From contig NZ_MKKC01000063.1 of assembly GCF_001942255.1 (NCBI RefSeq), positions 26,231-90,230 on the forward strand: a DNA stretch of 64,000 nucleotides, given 5' to 3'. Shown one piece after another: positions 22,373 to 31,476 of this stretch. The stretch comes from Nocardiopsis sp. CNR-923. Lineage in GTDB: Bacteria > Actinomycetota > Actinomycetes > Streptosporangiales > Streptosporangiaceae. Below the pieces are notes generated by a model. It ran no database searches. It was not told the DNA's origin and saw only the letters and a program-made list of their open reading frames with translations. How positions within the stretch are numbered: position 1 is the first letter of the stretch; each line of letters begins with the position of its first letter. Made by a program: the position numbers and the translations under genes.

Positions 22373-23314
22373 ATGACGGAGCTGTTCCCGCCCTTCCCGC
22401 TCGCGGACTGGTACGACACCAAGCAGACGCTGCACCGTTTCGAGCAGATCGTCGGCAAGACGCGCCTGCGCCACAGCCCGCGCCGCAACCACTGGTGGCA
22501 CGTGCCCTTCCATCTGACGGGGACCGGGATCACCACGCGCCCGATGGGCGTGGTGGACGGGAACCCGGTGTTCAGCGTCGACTTCGACTTCGTCCGCCAC
22601 CAGCTGGTCGCGTCGAACATCGACGGCGCGCGGGTGTCCTTCCCGCTCCAGGGCAACAGCGTCGCCTCGTTCTACCTGCGGTTCCAGTCCGCGCTGGACA
22701 GCCTCGGCGTGGACGGGAGTATCCCGGAGGCGCACCCGTTCGACCTGCCCGACGCCGACCGCCCGTTCGCGGACGACCACGAGCACGCCGCCTACGACCC
22801 GGCGCACGCCACGCGGTACTGGCAGATCCTCAGCCAGGTCAACCTGATCCTGGAGGAGTTCTCGGCCGGGTTCTCCGGTAAGACCAGCCCCGTGCACCAC
22901 TTCTGGCACACGTTCGACCTCGCGGTCACCCGCTTCTCACCGCATCCGGTCCCGCAGCCACGGGAGGCGGGACCGCTGATCCGCGAGGCGTATTCGCGGG
23001 AGGCGGTGAGTTTCGGGTTCTGGTTCGGCGACGACGCCGTCCCCGAACCGTGCTTCTACTCCTACACCGTGCCCGAACCCCGGGGCCTGACCGAACGACG
23101 CCTCTGGCCCGCCTCCGCCGAGTGGGTGGAGAGCGGCCGGGGGCACCTCGCGCTGCTGCGGTACGCCGACGCGCGCACGGCGCCCGATCCCCGTGCCACG
23201 GTCCTGGAGTTCCTGGAGAGCGCCTACCGGGCGGGGGCGGAGCTGGCCGGATGGGACCTCGACGCGTTGGCCTGCCCCGGCGGGATCACCGATCCGCACC
23301 TCGACCAGTCCTGA
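22373..23314 (+). CDS. DUF5996 family protein
   Basis: 313 residues. Conserved-looking stretches are MTELFPPFPLADWYDTKQTLH, SVDFDFVRHQLV, KTSPVHHFWHTFDLAVTRFS and SFGFWFGDDAVPEPCFYSY. These match a widespread bacterial family of unknown function (DUF5996) seen in actinobacteria and proteobacteria. No membrane segment or known catalytic motif. AGGAG lies 8 bases before ATG at 22373. A strong terminator hairpin follows. Confidence 0.75.
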   Translation: MTELFPPFPLADWYDTKQTLHRFEQIVGKTRLRHSPRRNHWWHVPFHLTGTGITTRPMGVVDGNPVFSVDFDFVRHQLVASNIDGARVSFPLQGNSVASFYLRFQSALDSLGVDGSIPEAHPFDLPDADRPFADDHEHAAYDPAHATRYWQILSQVNLILEEFSAGFSGKTSPVHHFWHTFDLAVTRFSPHPVPQPREAGPLIREAYSREAVSFGFWFGDDAVPEPCFYSYTVPEPRGLTERRLWPASAEWVESGRGHLALLRYADARTAPDPRATVLEFLESAYRAGAELAGWDLDALACPGGITDPHLDQS

Positions 23315-23353
23315 TTCCGCGGCGGGAATCCCCGGGGAACCCGCTTCCGGGGT

Positions 23354-23390
23354 GTGCGCCGGGTGTCCGGTCTCCGGGCACCCGGCGCAC
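23354..23390 (+). terminator. terminator hairpin after DUF5996
   Basis: GTGCGCCGGGTG at 23354-23365 pairs with CACCCGGCGCAC at 23379-23390, a perfect 12-bp stem. No T run follows. Confidence 0.6.
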
Positions 23391-23542
23391 GGTTGGTCGG
23401 AAAAGGGTCATGTAGGGAACTTCCAGGGGTAAAATCCCGTTCCTTTGTGTGCGCGGATTTTCTGGGGGAATGGGCTCCGGAACGTGGTGGTTCGCGACGC
23501 GCACGCAGCGCCCGCGAAGGGCGCCCGGAGCGGGGGAGTGGC

Positions 23543-23830
23543 ATGGATCTGACCGTCGTCGACGCACCGGAGCGGTCGAGGTACGAGGCGAGCGCCGACG
23601 GGCGGGTGGTGGGCTTCTCCGCCTACCACCTGATCGAGGAGGGCGTGCTCGCACTTCCCCACGTGGAGGTGGAGTCAGCGTTCGAGGGCCGGGGGGTGGC
23701 CAGCGCGCTCGTGCGCGAGTCGCTCGACGACATCCGCGCCCGCGACCTGAAGGTCGTGCCGATCTGCCCGTTCGTCCGGGCGTTCCTGAAGCGTCACCCC
23801 GCCTACGGGGACCTGGTCCACGGAGGGTGA
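23543..23830 (+). CDS. small GNAT-family acetyltransferase
   Basis: 95 residues of the COG2388/YjdJ type. The acetyl-CoA loop is EGRGVASALVRESLDDIR and the end is VVPICPFVRAFLKRHPAYGDLV, both typical. GGGGGAG lies 4-5 bases before ATG at 23543. Acceptor unknown. A GGACCCG/CGGGTCC hairpin (23837-23855) follows. Confidence 0.8.
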   Translation: MDLTVVDAPERSRYEASADGRVVGFSAYHLIEEGVLALPHVEVESAFEGRGVASALVRESLDDIRARDLKVVPICPFVRAFLKRHPAYGDLVHGG

Positions 23831-23997
23831 GGGCCGGGACCCGGGCGACGGGTCCGGGTTCCTCCCGCGTGCACCGAGAAACACTTCTGTGTCGGATCCG
23901 TCACCTTCCGGCGAAGGTGTGGAGCGATGAGTGAATCGCCCAGAGCGCAGGGTATACGGCAACGACCCGTACCCCTGAGCGAAGGAGCTCCCCCGTC

Positions 23998-25485
23998 GTG
24001 TTAGTCGCAGACGCAGCCCCCACTCTCAACGAGCGCGTGACCGGTGCCATCGGGGACTTCAACAACGACATCCTGTGGGCCTGGGGGGTGATCCCCCTCC
24101 TCGTCGTCGTCAGCCTGTACTTCACCTTCGGCTCCGGCCTGGTCCAGATCCGGATGCTGCCCGAGATGTTCCGGGCTGCGGGGGACGCCGGAGCGGGCGC
24201 AGACGGGAAGAAGGCGGTGTCGTCGCTCCAGGCGTTCATGATCTCGGCAGCCGGCCGCGTCGGCACCGGAAACATCGTCGGCGTGTCGGTCGCCATCGCG
24301 CTCGGGGGGCCGGGCGCGGTGTTCTGGATGTGGACGATGGCGACGGTCGTCGGCGCGGCCAGCTTCGTGGAGGCGACGCTCGCCCAGCTGTACAAGGTGC
24401 GCGACCGCTCCGGATACCGCGGCGGCCCCGCGTACTACATGGAACGGGCGCTGGGTCAGCGGTGGCTGGGGGCGTTGTTCGCGGTCGTCCTCATCCTGAC
24501 CTTCCCGATGGTGTTCAACGCCGTGCAGAGCAACACCATCGCCGGTGCGATCGCCAACTCCTCCGAGACCCTGGGTCTCGGCTCGGGCGTGTGGCTGTCG
24601 GCCGCAGTCGGCGTCGTGCTCGTCGTGGTCACGGGCCTGGTGATCTTCGGCGGCGTCCGCCGGATCGCGCACACGGCCCAGGCGCTCATCCCGTCCTTCG
24701 CCGCACTGTACGTCGTCCTCGGCCTGGTCATCATGGCGATGAACTGGCAGGTGCTGCCCAGCGTGCTCGCGCTGATCTTCGAGCACGCGTTCGGTCTGCG
24801 GGAGTTCGGCGCCGCGACCCTCGGCACGGTGATCATCCAGGGCGTGCGCAGGGGCATGTTCTCCAACGAGGCCGGTCTGGGGTCGGCGCCGGTGGCGGCG
24901 GCCAGCGCCTCGGTGACGCACCCGGTCAAGCAGGGCCTCGTGCAGACGCTCGGCGTGTACTTCGACACCCTGCTGCTGTGCACGGTGACCGCCTTCATCA
25001 TCCTCCTCGCCTCCGAGGGGTCGTTCGACAGCGGTCTGGAGGGCGATCTGGCTCAGCAGGCGGTCATGACGTCGCTCGGGCCGTGGGCGCTGCACCTGAT
25101 GACCGCGATCATCCTGTTGGTCGCGTTCACGTCGGTGCTCGGCAACTACTACTACGGCGAGTCGAACGTCGAGTACCTCACCCGGAGCAGCGGTGCGCTG
25201 GTCGGGTACAAGGCTGTGTTCCTGCTGGCGACCTTCCTGGGGGCGCTGGGCTCGATCGACCTGGTCTGGACGCTGGCCGACACCACGATGGGCGCGATGG
25301 CGCTGATCAACCTGCTGGCGATCACGCCCCTCGCGGCGGTCGCGTTCCGGCTGCTCAAGGACTACAACCAGCAGCGGAGGCAGGGCCGGGACCCGGTGTT
25401 CACGCGGGACCGGATGCCGGACCTGCGGGGGATCGAGTGCTGGGAGTCGGAGGAGGAGGTCACCTCCGGGTCCGGGGCGCGGTGA
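23998..25485 (+). CDS. AGCS-family sodium/alanine symporter
   Basis: 495 residues with about 11 membrane helices. Family features include QAFMISAAGRVGTGNIVGVSVA, YRGGPAYYMERALG, RRGMFSNEAGLGSAPVAAA and GNYYYGESNVEYL. Such proteins co-import alanine or glycine with Na+. GTG at 23998 is preceded by AAGGAG 10 bases upstream. No glycine riboswitch is visible in the leader. Monocistronic. Confidence 0.85.
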   Translation: MLVADAAPTLNERVTGAIGDFNNDILWAWGVIPLLVVVSLYFTFGSGLVQIRMLPEMFRAAGDAGAGADGKKAVSSLQAFMISAAGRVGTGNIVGVSVAIALGGPGAVFWMWTMATVVGAASFVEATLAQLYKVRDRSGYRGGPAYYMERALGQRWLGALFAVVLILTFPMVFNAVQSNTIAGAIANSSETLGLGSGVWLSAAVGVVLVVVTGLVIFGGVRRIAHTAQALIPSFAALYVVLGLVIMAMNWQVLPSVLALIFEHAFGLREFGAATLGTVIIQGVRRGMFSNEAGLGSAPVAAASASVTHPVKQGLVQTLGVYFDTLLLCTVTAFIILLASEGSFDSGLEGDLAQQAVMTSLGPWALHLMTAIILLVAFTSVLGNYYYGESNVEYLTRSSGALVGYKAVFLLATFLGALGSIDLVWTLADTTMGAMALINLLAITPLAAVAFRLLKDYNQQRRQGRDPVFTRDRMPDLRGIECWESEEEVTSGSGAR

Positions 25486-25675
25486 CCCCCGGGGCGGTGC
25501 GCTGGCCGACGGCCGGAGCACCGCCTCCGCGCGTGCACGGGCGAGGCACGTTCTTCACTGTGAACGCGAAGATTCCGTAGTTTCCGGACAACTGTGTGCT
25601 TTCGGTCACGGAGATGAGGCGCTAGTGTGCAGCATCACAGTTGTGGCGGTCCGTGCGTCTCGTCGAGGGAGTCCG

Positions 25676-26275
25676 ATGTCCATCGTCTCAATCGAGCCCG
25701 CCACCGCCGAGCGGTGGGAGGACCTGGAGAACCTGTTCGGACCCACCGGGGCCTACGGGCACTGCTGGTGCACGTTCTTCCGCAGGCGGGCCAAGGACCA
25801 CACGGCCAGCACCTCGTGCGAGCGCTCTCGGCGAGGGGTGGACAACAAGGAGGAGTTGCGGCGGCTGACGTTGGACGGCCGGGTCCCCGGGCTGATCGCC
25901 TACGACGAGGACGGGCCGTGCGGCTGGGTGTCCGTGGCGCCCCGGGCGGATTTCATCCGGCTCTCGCGGTCGCGGTCGCTGCGGCCCGCCGACCCCAACG
26001 AGCCGGGCGTCTGGGCGCTCGTCTGTTTCTGGCTGCCGCCGAGGCGTCGGCGCCGGGGGCTCGGCAGCCGTCTGCTGGACGGGGCCATCGAGTACGCGCG
26101 GACCAACGGCGCCCGGGTGTTGGAGGCCTATCCCGTGGACACGGCGGGTGGCCGGGCACCGAGCGCGGAGGTCTACACGGGGACGGTCGAGATGTACCAG
26201 CGCGCGGGGTTCTCGCTGGCCCCGCACCACAGCAGCGAGCGCGTGGTCGCTCGGCTGGCGTTGAAGTCCGACTGA
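25676..26275 (+). CDS. GNAT-family N-acetyltransferase
   Basis: 199 residues. CWCTFFRRRAKDHTA near residue 34 is characteristic of one actinobacterial GNAT group, and the acetyl-CoA site is RRRRRGLGSRLLDGAIEYAR near 128. The end YQRAGFSLA is the usual GNAT C-terminal strand. ATG at 25676 with GGGAG upstream was chosen over 25625. Acceptor unknown. Confidence 0.8.
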   Translation: MSIVSIEPATAERWEDLENLFGPTGAYGHCWCTFFRRRAKDHTASTSCERSRRGVDNKEELRRLTLDGRVPGLIAYDEDGPCGWVSVAPRADFIRLSRSRSLRPADPNEPGVWALVCFWLPPRRRRRGLGSRLLDGAIEYARTNGARVLEAYPVDTAGGRAPSAEVYTGTVEMYQRAGFSLAPHHSSERVVARLALKSD

Positions 26276-26860
26276 CGCGGGGCCCGCGCGGACGGCTCAG
26301 CGCGCTCGCCGGGCCGTGCGCATGGGCGCGGCGCGTCGGTGCGTCGGGCCGCGCCGGCTCGCCGTGGCGGGTCGGGGCTCGCGCGTGGGCGTGGGCTGAT
26401 TCTCTGCGGCACGCACCCCCTCTTCCCGGGGCCGGGGCTCACGCGGGGGCGTGTCGGCGGGCGGCCCCGGTCGTCGGGGGCGGGCCGTGCCGAATCGGCG
26501 GGATGAGGTCGTCCGAAACGCGCGCGGAAGGTCGCCGGGGAACCGGGGGAGGGTATCGACCGATCGGAGTGGATCCGGCCCGTCGGTGTCCTCTCCCCCG
26601 TGGGGCCGGTCCGAAGGCGCGGCCCGAGGGCTGAATCCGACCCTCGGGCGAGGTGGGGCGGCACGAGGCGGCCGGTGGGACGCGCCCCCCTGCGACGCGT
26701 GGACCGCGCGGGCGCGGGGCGGCGCCAGGGCGGTTCGCCGGGTCGTGGACGGCCGGACGGTCGGTGCGCGTCAGGGGGCGGTCGTGTGGCCGGGAACGCG
26801 TGTGCGCGGCCCCGGCCAGGGCCGCGGTGTCTCCCGCTCCGGTCGCTCCCTGCCGTGGAC
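26276..26860. other. GC-rich non-coding stretch
   Basis: Between the GNAT gene and the copper-type operators no open frame shows family-like sequence; all are Arg/Gly/Pro-rich translations of very GC-rich DNA. A CsoR regulator gene, expected near a cop operon, is absent here. Confidence 0.5.
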
Positions 26861-26863
26861 TTG

Positions 26864-26945
26864 TACCCCCCTGGGGTAATCTCGAAGACGCGTCGGGCGG
26901 ACGTGCTCATGTACTTGACGAACTAATACCCCCAGGGGGTATAGT
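26864..26945 (+). promoter_or_regulatory. two CsoR-type operators and promoter of cop operon
   Basis: TACCCC-CCT-GGGGTA at 26864-26878 and the perfect palindrome ATACCCCCAGGGGGTAT at 26926-26942 fit the GC-rich box flanked by TA of CsoR copper repressors. The second box lies in the spacer between TTGACG (26915-26920) and TATAGT (26940-26945), 19 bp apart, so binding would block RNA polymerase. It lies 63 bases before copZ. Confidence 0.65.
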
Positions 26946-27007
26946 TTTCCTCAGTTGGAGCGGTCCGGCACCGGACCGCGGAGGTACACGCGTACTCAGG
27001 AGACGAC

Positions 27008-27222
27008 ATGGCCACCATGACCACCGCTGTCTACGACGTCGACGGCATGAGCTGCGGACACTGCGTCAACGCCATCACTCAGGAGGTCACGGGTGTCGCG
27101 GGCGCAGCGACGTCAGCGTCGACCTCCAGGCCCAGCGGGTCACGGTCACCAGCGAGGGGCCGGTCAAGGACGCGCAGGTCCGCGCCGCCATCGACGAGGC
27201 GGGATACGAGGTGCGCAACTGA
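27008..27222 (+). pseudogene. copZ: copper chaperone CopZ, frameshifted
   Basis: Heavy-metal-associated domain protein. The first frame gives VDGMSCGHCVNAITQEVTGV with the metal-binding MxCxxC; the second gives SDVSVDLQAQRVTVTSEGP and AAIDEAGYEVRN. One base is missing near 27098, where GTC AGC is expected but GCAGC is found. AGGAG lies 5 bases before the ATG. It is first in a cop operon behind CsoR-type boxes and would deliver Cu(I) to CopA. Confidence 0.8.
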
Positions 27223-27223
27223 C

Positions 27224-27412
27224 ATGGGCGTGACCACGAGACTCGCGCTCTTCGCCACGGGGCTCGTGGCCGTGTTCGCCGCGATGTTCGGGGTTGGCTC
27301 CCTGGCCGGCCCCCTCCTCCCGGAGGGCGCCGCCCCACAGGCCGTCACGGGCACCCCCGGCGGCGACACCGGCCCCGAGCAGGGCGACGACGCCTCCCCC
27401 ACGGACCACTAG
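27224..27412 (+). CDS. small membrane/exported protein of the cop operon
   Basis: 62 residues: a hydrophobic N-terminal helix ([23 protein letters not shown]) followed by a Pro/Gly/acidic tail. This is a signal anchor or signal peptide with a short periplasm-facing tail. Between copZ and copA, one base after the copZ stop. Similar short proteins occur at this place in actinobacterial cop operons, but function is unknown. Confidence 0.6.
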   Translation: MGVTTRLALFATGLVAVFAAMFGVGSLAGPLLPEGAAPQAVTGTPGGDTGPEQGDDASPTDH

Positions 27413-27431
27413 CAGCGGTAGGAGCGGTGAA

Positions 27432-29788
27432 TTGAATACCAGCGGCACCAGGGAGCTGCGGCCCGGCGCGGCCTCGGTCGAGCTCGCCATCGGCGGCATG
27501 ACCTGCGCCGCGTGCGCCAACCGCGTCGAGAAGCGGCTCAACCGGATCGACGGCGTCACGGCCAGCGTCAACTTCGCGACCGAGAAGGCGCGGGTCTCCT
27601 TCGACGGCGCCCCGGTCGCGGTCGAGGACCTCGTCGCCCAGGTCGAGCAGGCGGGCTACACGGCCACCGTCCCCCAGCGCGACGCCGGGCCGGAGGCGGC
27701 CGCCGCCGATCCGCCGGACCCCGCGCGGGACCTGCGGAACCGGGCGCTGGTCTCCCTGCTGCTCTCCGCCCCCGTCATCGCGATGGCGATGATCCCCGCC
27801 CTCCAGTTCACCTACTGGCAGTGGGCTTCCCTCGCCCTGGCCGCCCCGGTCGTCGTCTGGGGCGCGCTTCCCTTCCACGTCTCGGCCTGGAAGAACCTCA
27901 GGCTCGGCGCGGCGACCATGGACACGCTGGTCTCCCTCGGCGTGACCGCCGCGTTCCTGTGGTCCCTGTACGCCCTCTTCCTCGGAACCGCCGGGATCCC
28001 CGGCATGGTCCACCCCTTCGAGTTCACCATCGCCCGCACCGACGGCTCCGGCAACATCTACCTGGAGGTCGCCGCCGGGGTCACGTCCTTCATCCTCCTC
28101 GGCAAGTTCTTCGAGGCCCGTTCCAAGCGCCGCGCCGGGGCCGCCCTGCGCGCCCTGCTCGAACTCGGCGCCAAGGAGGTCACCGTCCTGCGCGGCGAGG
28201 GCTCCGCCGCGCGCGAGGAGCTCGTCCCCGTCGACCGGCTCGCCGTCGGCGACCGCTTCGTGGTCCGCCCCGGCGAGAAGATCGCCACGGACGGCACGGT
28301 CGAGGAGGGCACCTCCGCCGTCGACATGAGCATGCTCAGCGGCGAGTCCGTCCCGGTCGAGGTCTCGCCCGGGACCGCCGTCGTCGGCGCCACCGTGAAC
28401 GCGGGCGGCCGCCTGGTCGTCCGGGCCGGCCGGGTCGGCTCCGACACCCAGCTCGCCCAGATGGCCCGCCTGGTCGAGGACGCCCAGAACGGCAAGGCCG
28501 CCGTCCAACGGCTCGCCGACCGCGTCTCCGGGGTGTTCGTCCCGGTCGCGATCATGATCGCCGTCGGCACCCTAGGCTTCTGGCTCGGCGCCGGCGGGTC
28601 GCGTCCGCCGCCTTCACCGCCGCCGTCGCCGTCCTCATCATCGCCTGCCCGTGCGCGCTCGGCCTGGCCACGCCCATGGCGCTGATGGTCGGCACCGGTC
28701 GGGGCGCCCAGCTCGGCATCCTGATCAAGGGACCCGAGGTCCTGGAGAGCACGCGCCGCGTCGACACCGTCGTCCTGGACAAGACCGGTACCGTCACCAC
28801 CGGCCGGATGGCCCTCACGGGCGTCACTGTCGCCGACGGCGAGGACGAGGACGAACTCCTGCGCCTGGCCGGGGCCCTGGAGAACGCCTCCGAGCACCCC
28901 GTCGCCCGGGCGGTCGCCAAGGGCGCCAACGTCCGGTTGGCGGCGTCCGCGCGAGAGGAGTCCCGAGGCCGGAGACCGTCCGTCGAAGGCGGCGGGGGGC
29001 GAGGGGCGGACCTGCCGGTGCCGGAGCACTTCGCCAACATCGAGGGCCGGGGCGTCCAGGGGACCGTCGACGGGCACGCCGTCCTGGTCGGCCGGGCGTC
29101 CCTGCTGGAGGAGCGGTCGCAGCCCCTGCCCGAGAGCCTGTCCGCCGCGCTGGCCGCCGCCGAGTCGACGGGCCGTACCGCCGTCGCGGTCGGCTGGGAC
29201 GGCCGTGCCCGCGGGGTCCTGGTCGTGGCCGACACGGTCAAGCCCACCAGCGCCGAGGCGGTCCGCCAGTTCCGCGACCTCGGGCTCACCCCGATCCTGC
29301 TCACAGGTGACAACGAGGCTGTGGCCCGCGCCGTGGCGGCCGAGGTCGGCGTCGACGAGGTGATCGCCGAGGTCCTGCCCAAGGACAAGGCGGACGTCGT
29401 CCGGCGACTCCAGGACGAGGGGCGCACGGTGGCGATGGTCGGCGACGGGGTCAACGACGCCGCCGCTCTGGCCCAGGCGGACCTCGGGCTGTCCATGGGC
29501 ACCGGCGCGGACGTCGCGATCGAGGCCAGCGACCTGACCCTCGTGCGCGGGGACCTGCGCGCCGCCGCGGACGCGGTCCGGCTCTCGCGGCGGACCCTGG
29601 CGACCATCCGGGGCAACCTGTTCTGGGCCTTCGCCTACAACTCCGCGGCGCTGCCCCTGGCGGCGCTGGGTCTGCTCAATCCGATGCTGGCGGGGGCCGC
29701 GATGGCGCTGTCGAGCCTGTTCGTGGTGACCAACAGCCAGCGCCTGCGCCGGTTCCGGCCGCTCTCGGACCACGTCCGGGCCGCCTGA
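27432..29788 (+). pseudogene. copA: Cu(I) P-type ATPase CopA, frameshifted
   Basis: Copper-exporting P1B ATPase. Frame one: heavy-metal domain with [10 protein letters not shown], membrane helices, actuator domain with SGESVPVE. Frame two from about 28597: the ion site [11 protein letters not shown], phosphorylation loop [21 protein letters not shown], and hinge [12 protein letters not shown], ending [13 protein letters not shown]. One G is missing near 28597 (GGCGGGTCGCG where GGCGGGGTCGCG is expected). TTG at 27432 is the start, with AGGAG 7 bases upstream. If the indel is real, the pump is inactive and copper export must rely on another gene. Confidence 0.85.
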
Positions 29789-30126
29789 CCCGGTTCCCGG
29801 GCAGTCGGCCGACCGCGTGCCGCGCCCGGCACCGTCCCGGGACTCGGGTCCCGGGACGGACGCGTGCCCGCGGACAGCCGGAATATCTGGACGAAACCCC
29901 TGATGGTCGGTCAGAACCGGATGACTCGGTGTGAATCGGGTCTCGCGTTCCGCATTTCCGCCCGCTAGGTTTGCGCGGAGCCCCGCGTGGGTCGGGGTGC
30001 CGATCCGCACGGCGCCTCCCCGCCGCGCCCTCGCGAACCGAAGGACGGAGCCGCACCCCGAACCGCCTCCTCACCGTCGTCCCCGCCCCGCGTTCCCTCG
30101 CCCTCCACCCCTCCCACGAGGCCCCC
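29789..30126. other. intergenic region upstream of the P450 pair
   Basis: No gene with supportable sequence. It contains CCCGGGAC/GTCCCGGG-type hairpins near 29833-29857, which may end the copA transcript, and should hold the P450 promoter. Confidence 0.4.
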
Positions 30127-31476
30127 GTGACATCTGGATGCCCGCACGCCACGTTCCAGCGGAGTGAACCGCACCCCGACCCGTACGCCGTGTACGCGAA
30201 GCTGCGCGCCGAGCACGGCCCCGTGGTGCCGGTCGAACTCGAACCGGGCGTCGACGGGTGGCTGGTCACCGACTACGAGACCCTGATCGCCTGGTCGCGC
30301 GACACCCCGGCCTTCACTCACGACTCACGGATCTGGCGGGACTACCGCGAGGGGCGCGTCGACCCCGACTCCCCGTTGTTGCCGATGATGGCGCCCCGCA
30401 TGAACGCCCTCTTCACCGACGGGTCCGAGCACCAGCGCTACCGCCGTGCGATCAACGACAGTCTCGGCGCCGTCACCGGGGAACACCTGCGCGAGGTCAC
30501 CCACCGCTACGCCGACGACCTCATCGACGAGTTCTGCGAGCGCGGTGAGGCCGACCTGCTCAACGAGTACGCCCGCGTACTCCCGATGCTGGTCATCAAC
30601 GAACTCTTCGGCTTCGACGAGGACCAGGGCATGCGCTTCGCGACCGCCATGCGCAACCTGTGGCTGGGGGTGGACGCCGAACGCTCCAACGCCGAGGCCG
30701 AACGAGTCCTCTCCGAGGTCGTCGGCGCCAAGCACCGCGAGCCGGGCGACGACGTCACCACGCGCCTCATCCAGCACCGTGCCGGGCTCAGCGACGACGA
30801 GGTCATCATGCAGATGCTCCTCATCGTCGGCGCCGCCAACGAGCCCACCGCCAACCTCATCGGCGCCGCCGTCCGGTCCGCCCTCGCCGATCCCGTCACC
30901 ACCGGGGGCCGGGTCCCCTCCGACGCCGCCCTGTCCGACCTCGTCGAACGCGTCCTGTGGCTGGAACCGCCGATCATCAACTACCCGGTGATCTACCCGC
31001 GCATCGACGTTCCCCTCGACGGGGGCCGGACGATCCGGGCGGGACAGCCGATCATGCTCAGCTTCGCCGCCGCCAACCACTTCTACCGCCAGGAGAACGC
31101 GGAGCGCCTGGAGGAGTCGCCCAACCGGGCCCACGTCGCCTGGGGCGCGGGGCCGCACCGCTGCCCGAACCGTGACGAGGCCACCGCCATCACCGGCATC
31201 GCGTTGCGCGCCCTACTCGCCCGACTCCCCGGACTGCGCCTGGCGGTGCCGCGGGAGGACCTGCGCTGGCAGATCACCGTGCTGTCCTGCATCCCGCTCC
31301 AGTTGCCCGTCCGGTTCACACCGCAGTCGCCCCTGCCCCCCACCGATGTGGAAGGACCCTCATGGAGCCCGTCCGACTCGCCCCGGGAAACCTCCGGTCC
31401 CAAGCCGTCCACCTCCGATCGATCGGCCCTGTCGTCCCTGTCGAACTTCCTGGTGAGGTTGCTGCGTGGATCGTGA
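30127..31476 (+). CDS. CYP157-like cytochrome P450 lacking ExxR
   Basis: About 449 residues. Heme-binding loop WGAGPHRCPNRDEA with Cys near residue 346. The I-helix has GAANEPTANL near 238 instead of AGxxT. The K-helix reads ERVLWLEPP near 273 instead of ExxR, so both the Glu and Arg of that motif are missing. CYP157 family members are known to lack ExxR (S. coelicolor CYP157C1 has EQSLW), and they sit beside CYP154 genes, as here. The Pro/Ser-rich C-terminus overlaps the next gene by 115 bp. Function of CYP157 is unknown. Confidence 0.8.
   Translation: MTSGCPHATFQRSEPHPDPYAVYAKLRAEHGPVVPVELEPGVDGWLVTDYETLIAWSRDTPAFTHDSRIWRDYREGRVDPDSPLLPMMAPRMNALFTDGSEHQRYRRAINDSLGAVTGEHLREVTHRYADDLIDEFCERGEADLLNEYARVLPMLVINELFGFDEDQGMRFATAMRNLWLGVDAERSNAEAERVLSEVVGAKHREPGDDVTTRLIQHRAGLSDDEVIMQMLLIVGAANEPTANLIGAAVRSALADPVTTGGRVPSDAALSDLVERVLWLEPPIINYPVIYPRIDVPLDGGRTIRAGQPIMLSFAAANHFYRQENAERLEESPNRAHVAWGAGPHRCPNRDEATAITGIALRALLARLPGLRLAVPREDLRWQITVLSCIPLQLPVRFTPQSPLPPTDVEGPSWSPSDSPRETSGPKPSTSDRSALSSLSNFLVRLLRGS

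Noticed and set aside
22315..23397. Additional coding sequences in hairpin regions
   Set aside because: The open frames are short, and the hairpin at 23354-23390 is better explained as a terminator.
24001..25521. 506-residue minus-strand frame over the symporter gene
   Set aside because: Shadow frame rich in Arg, Gln and His; the plus-strand symporter has clear membrane helices and motifs.
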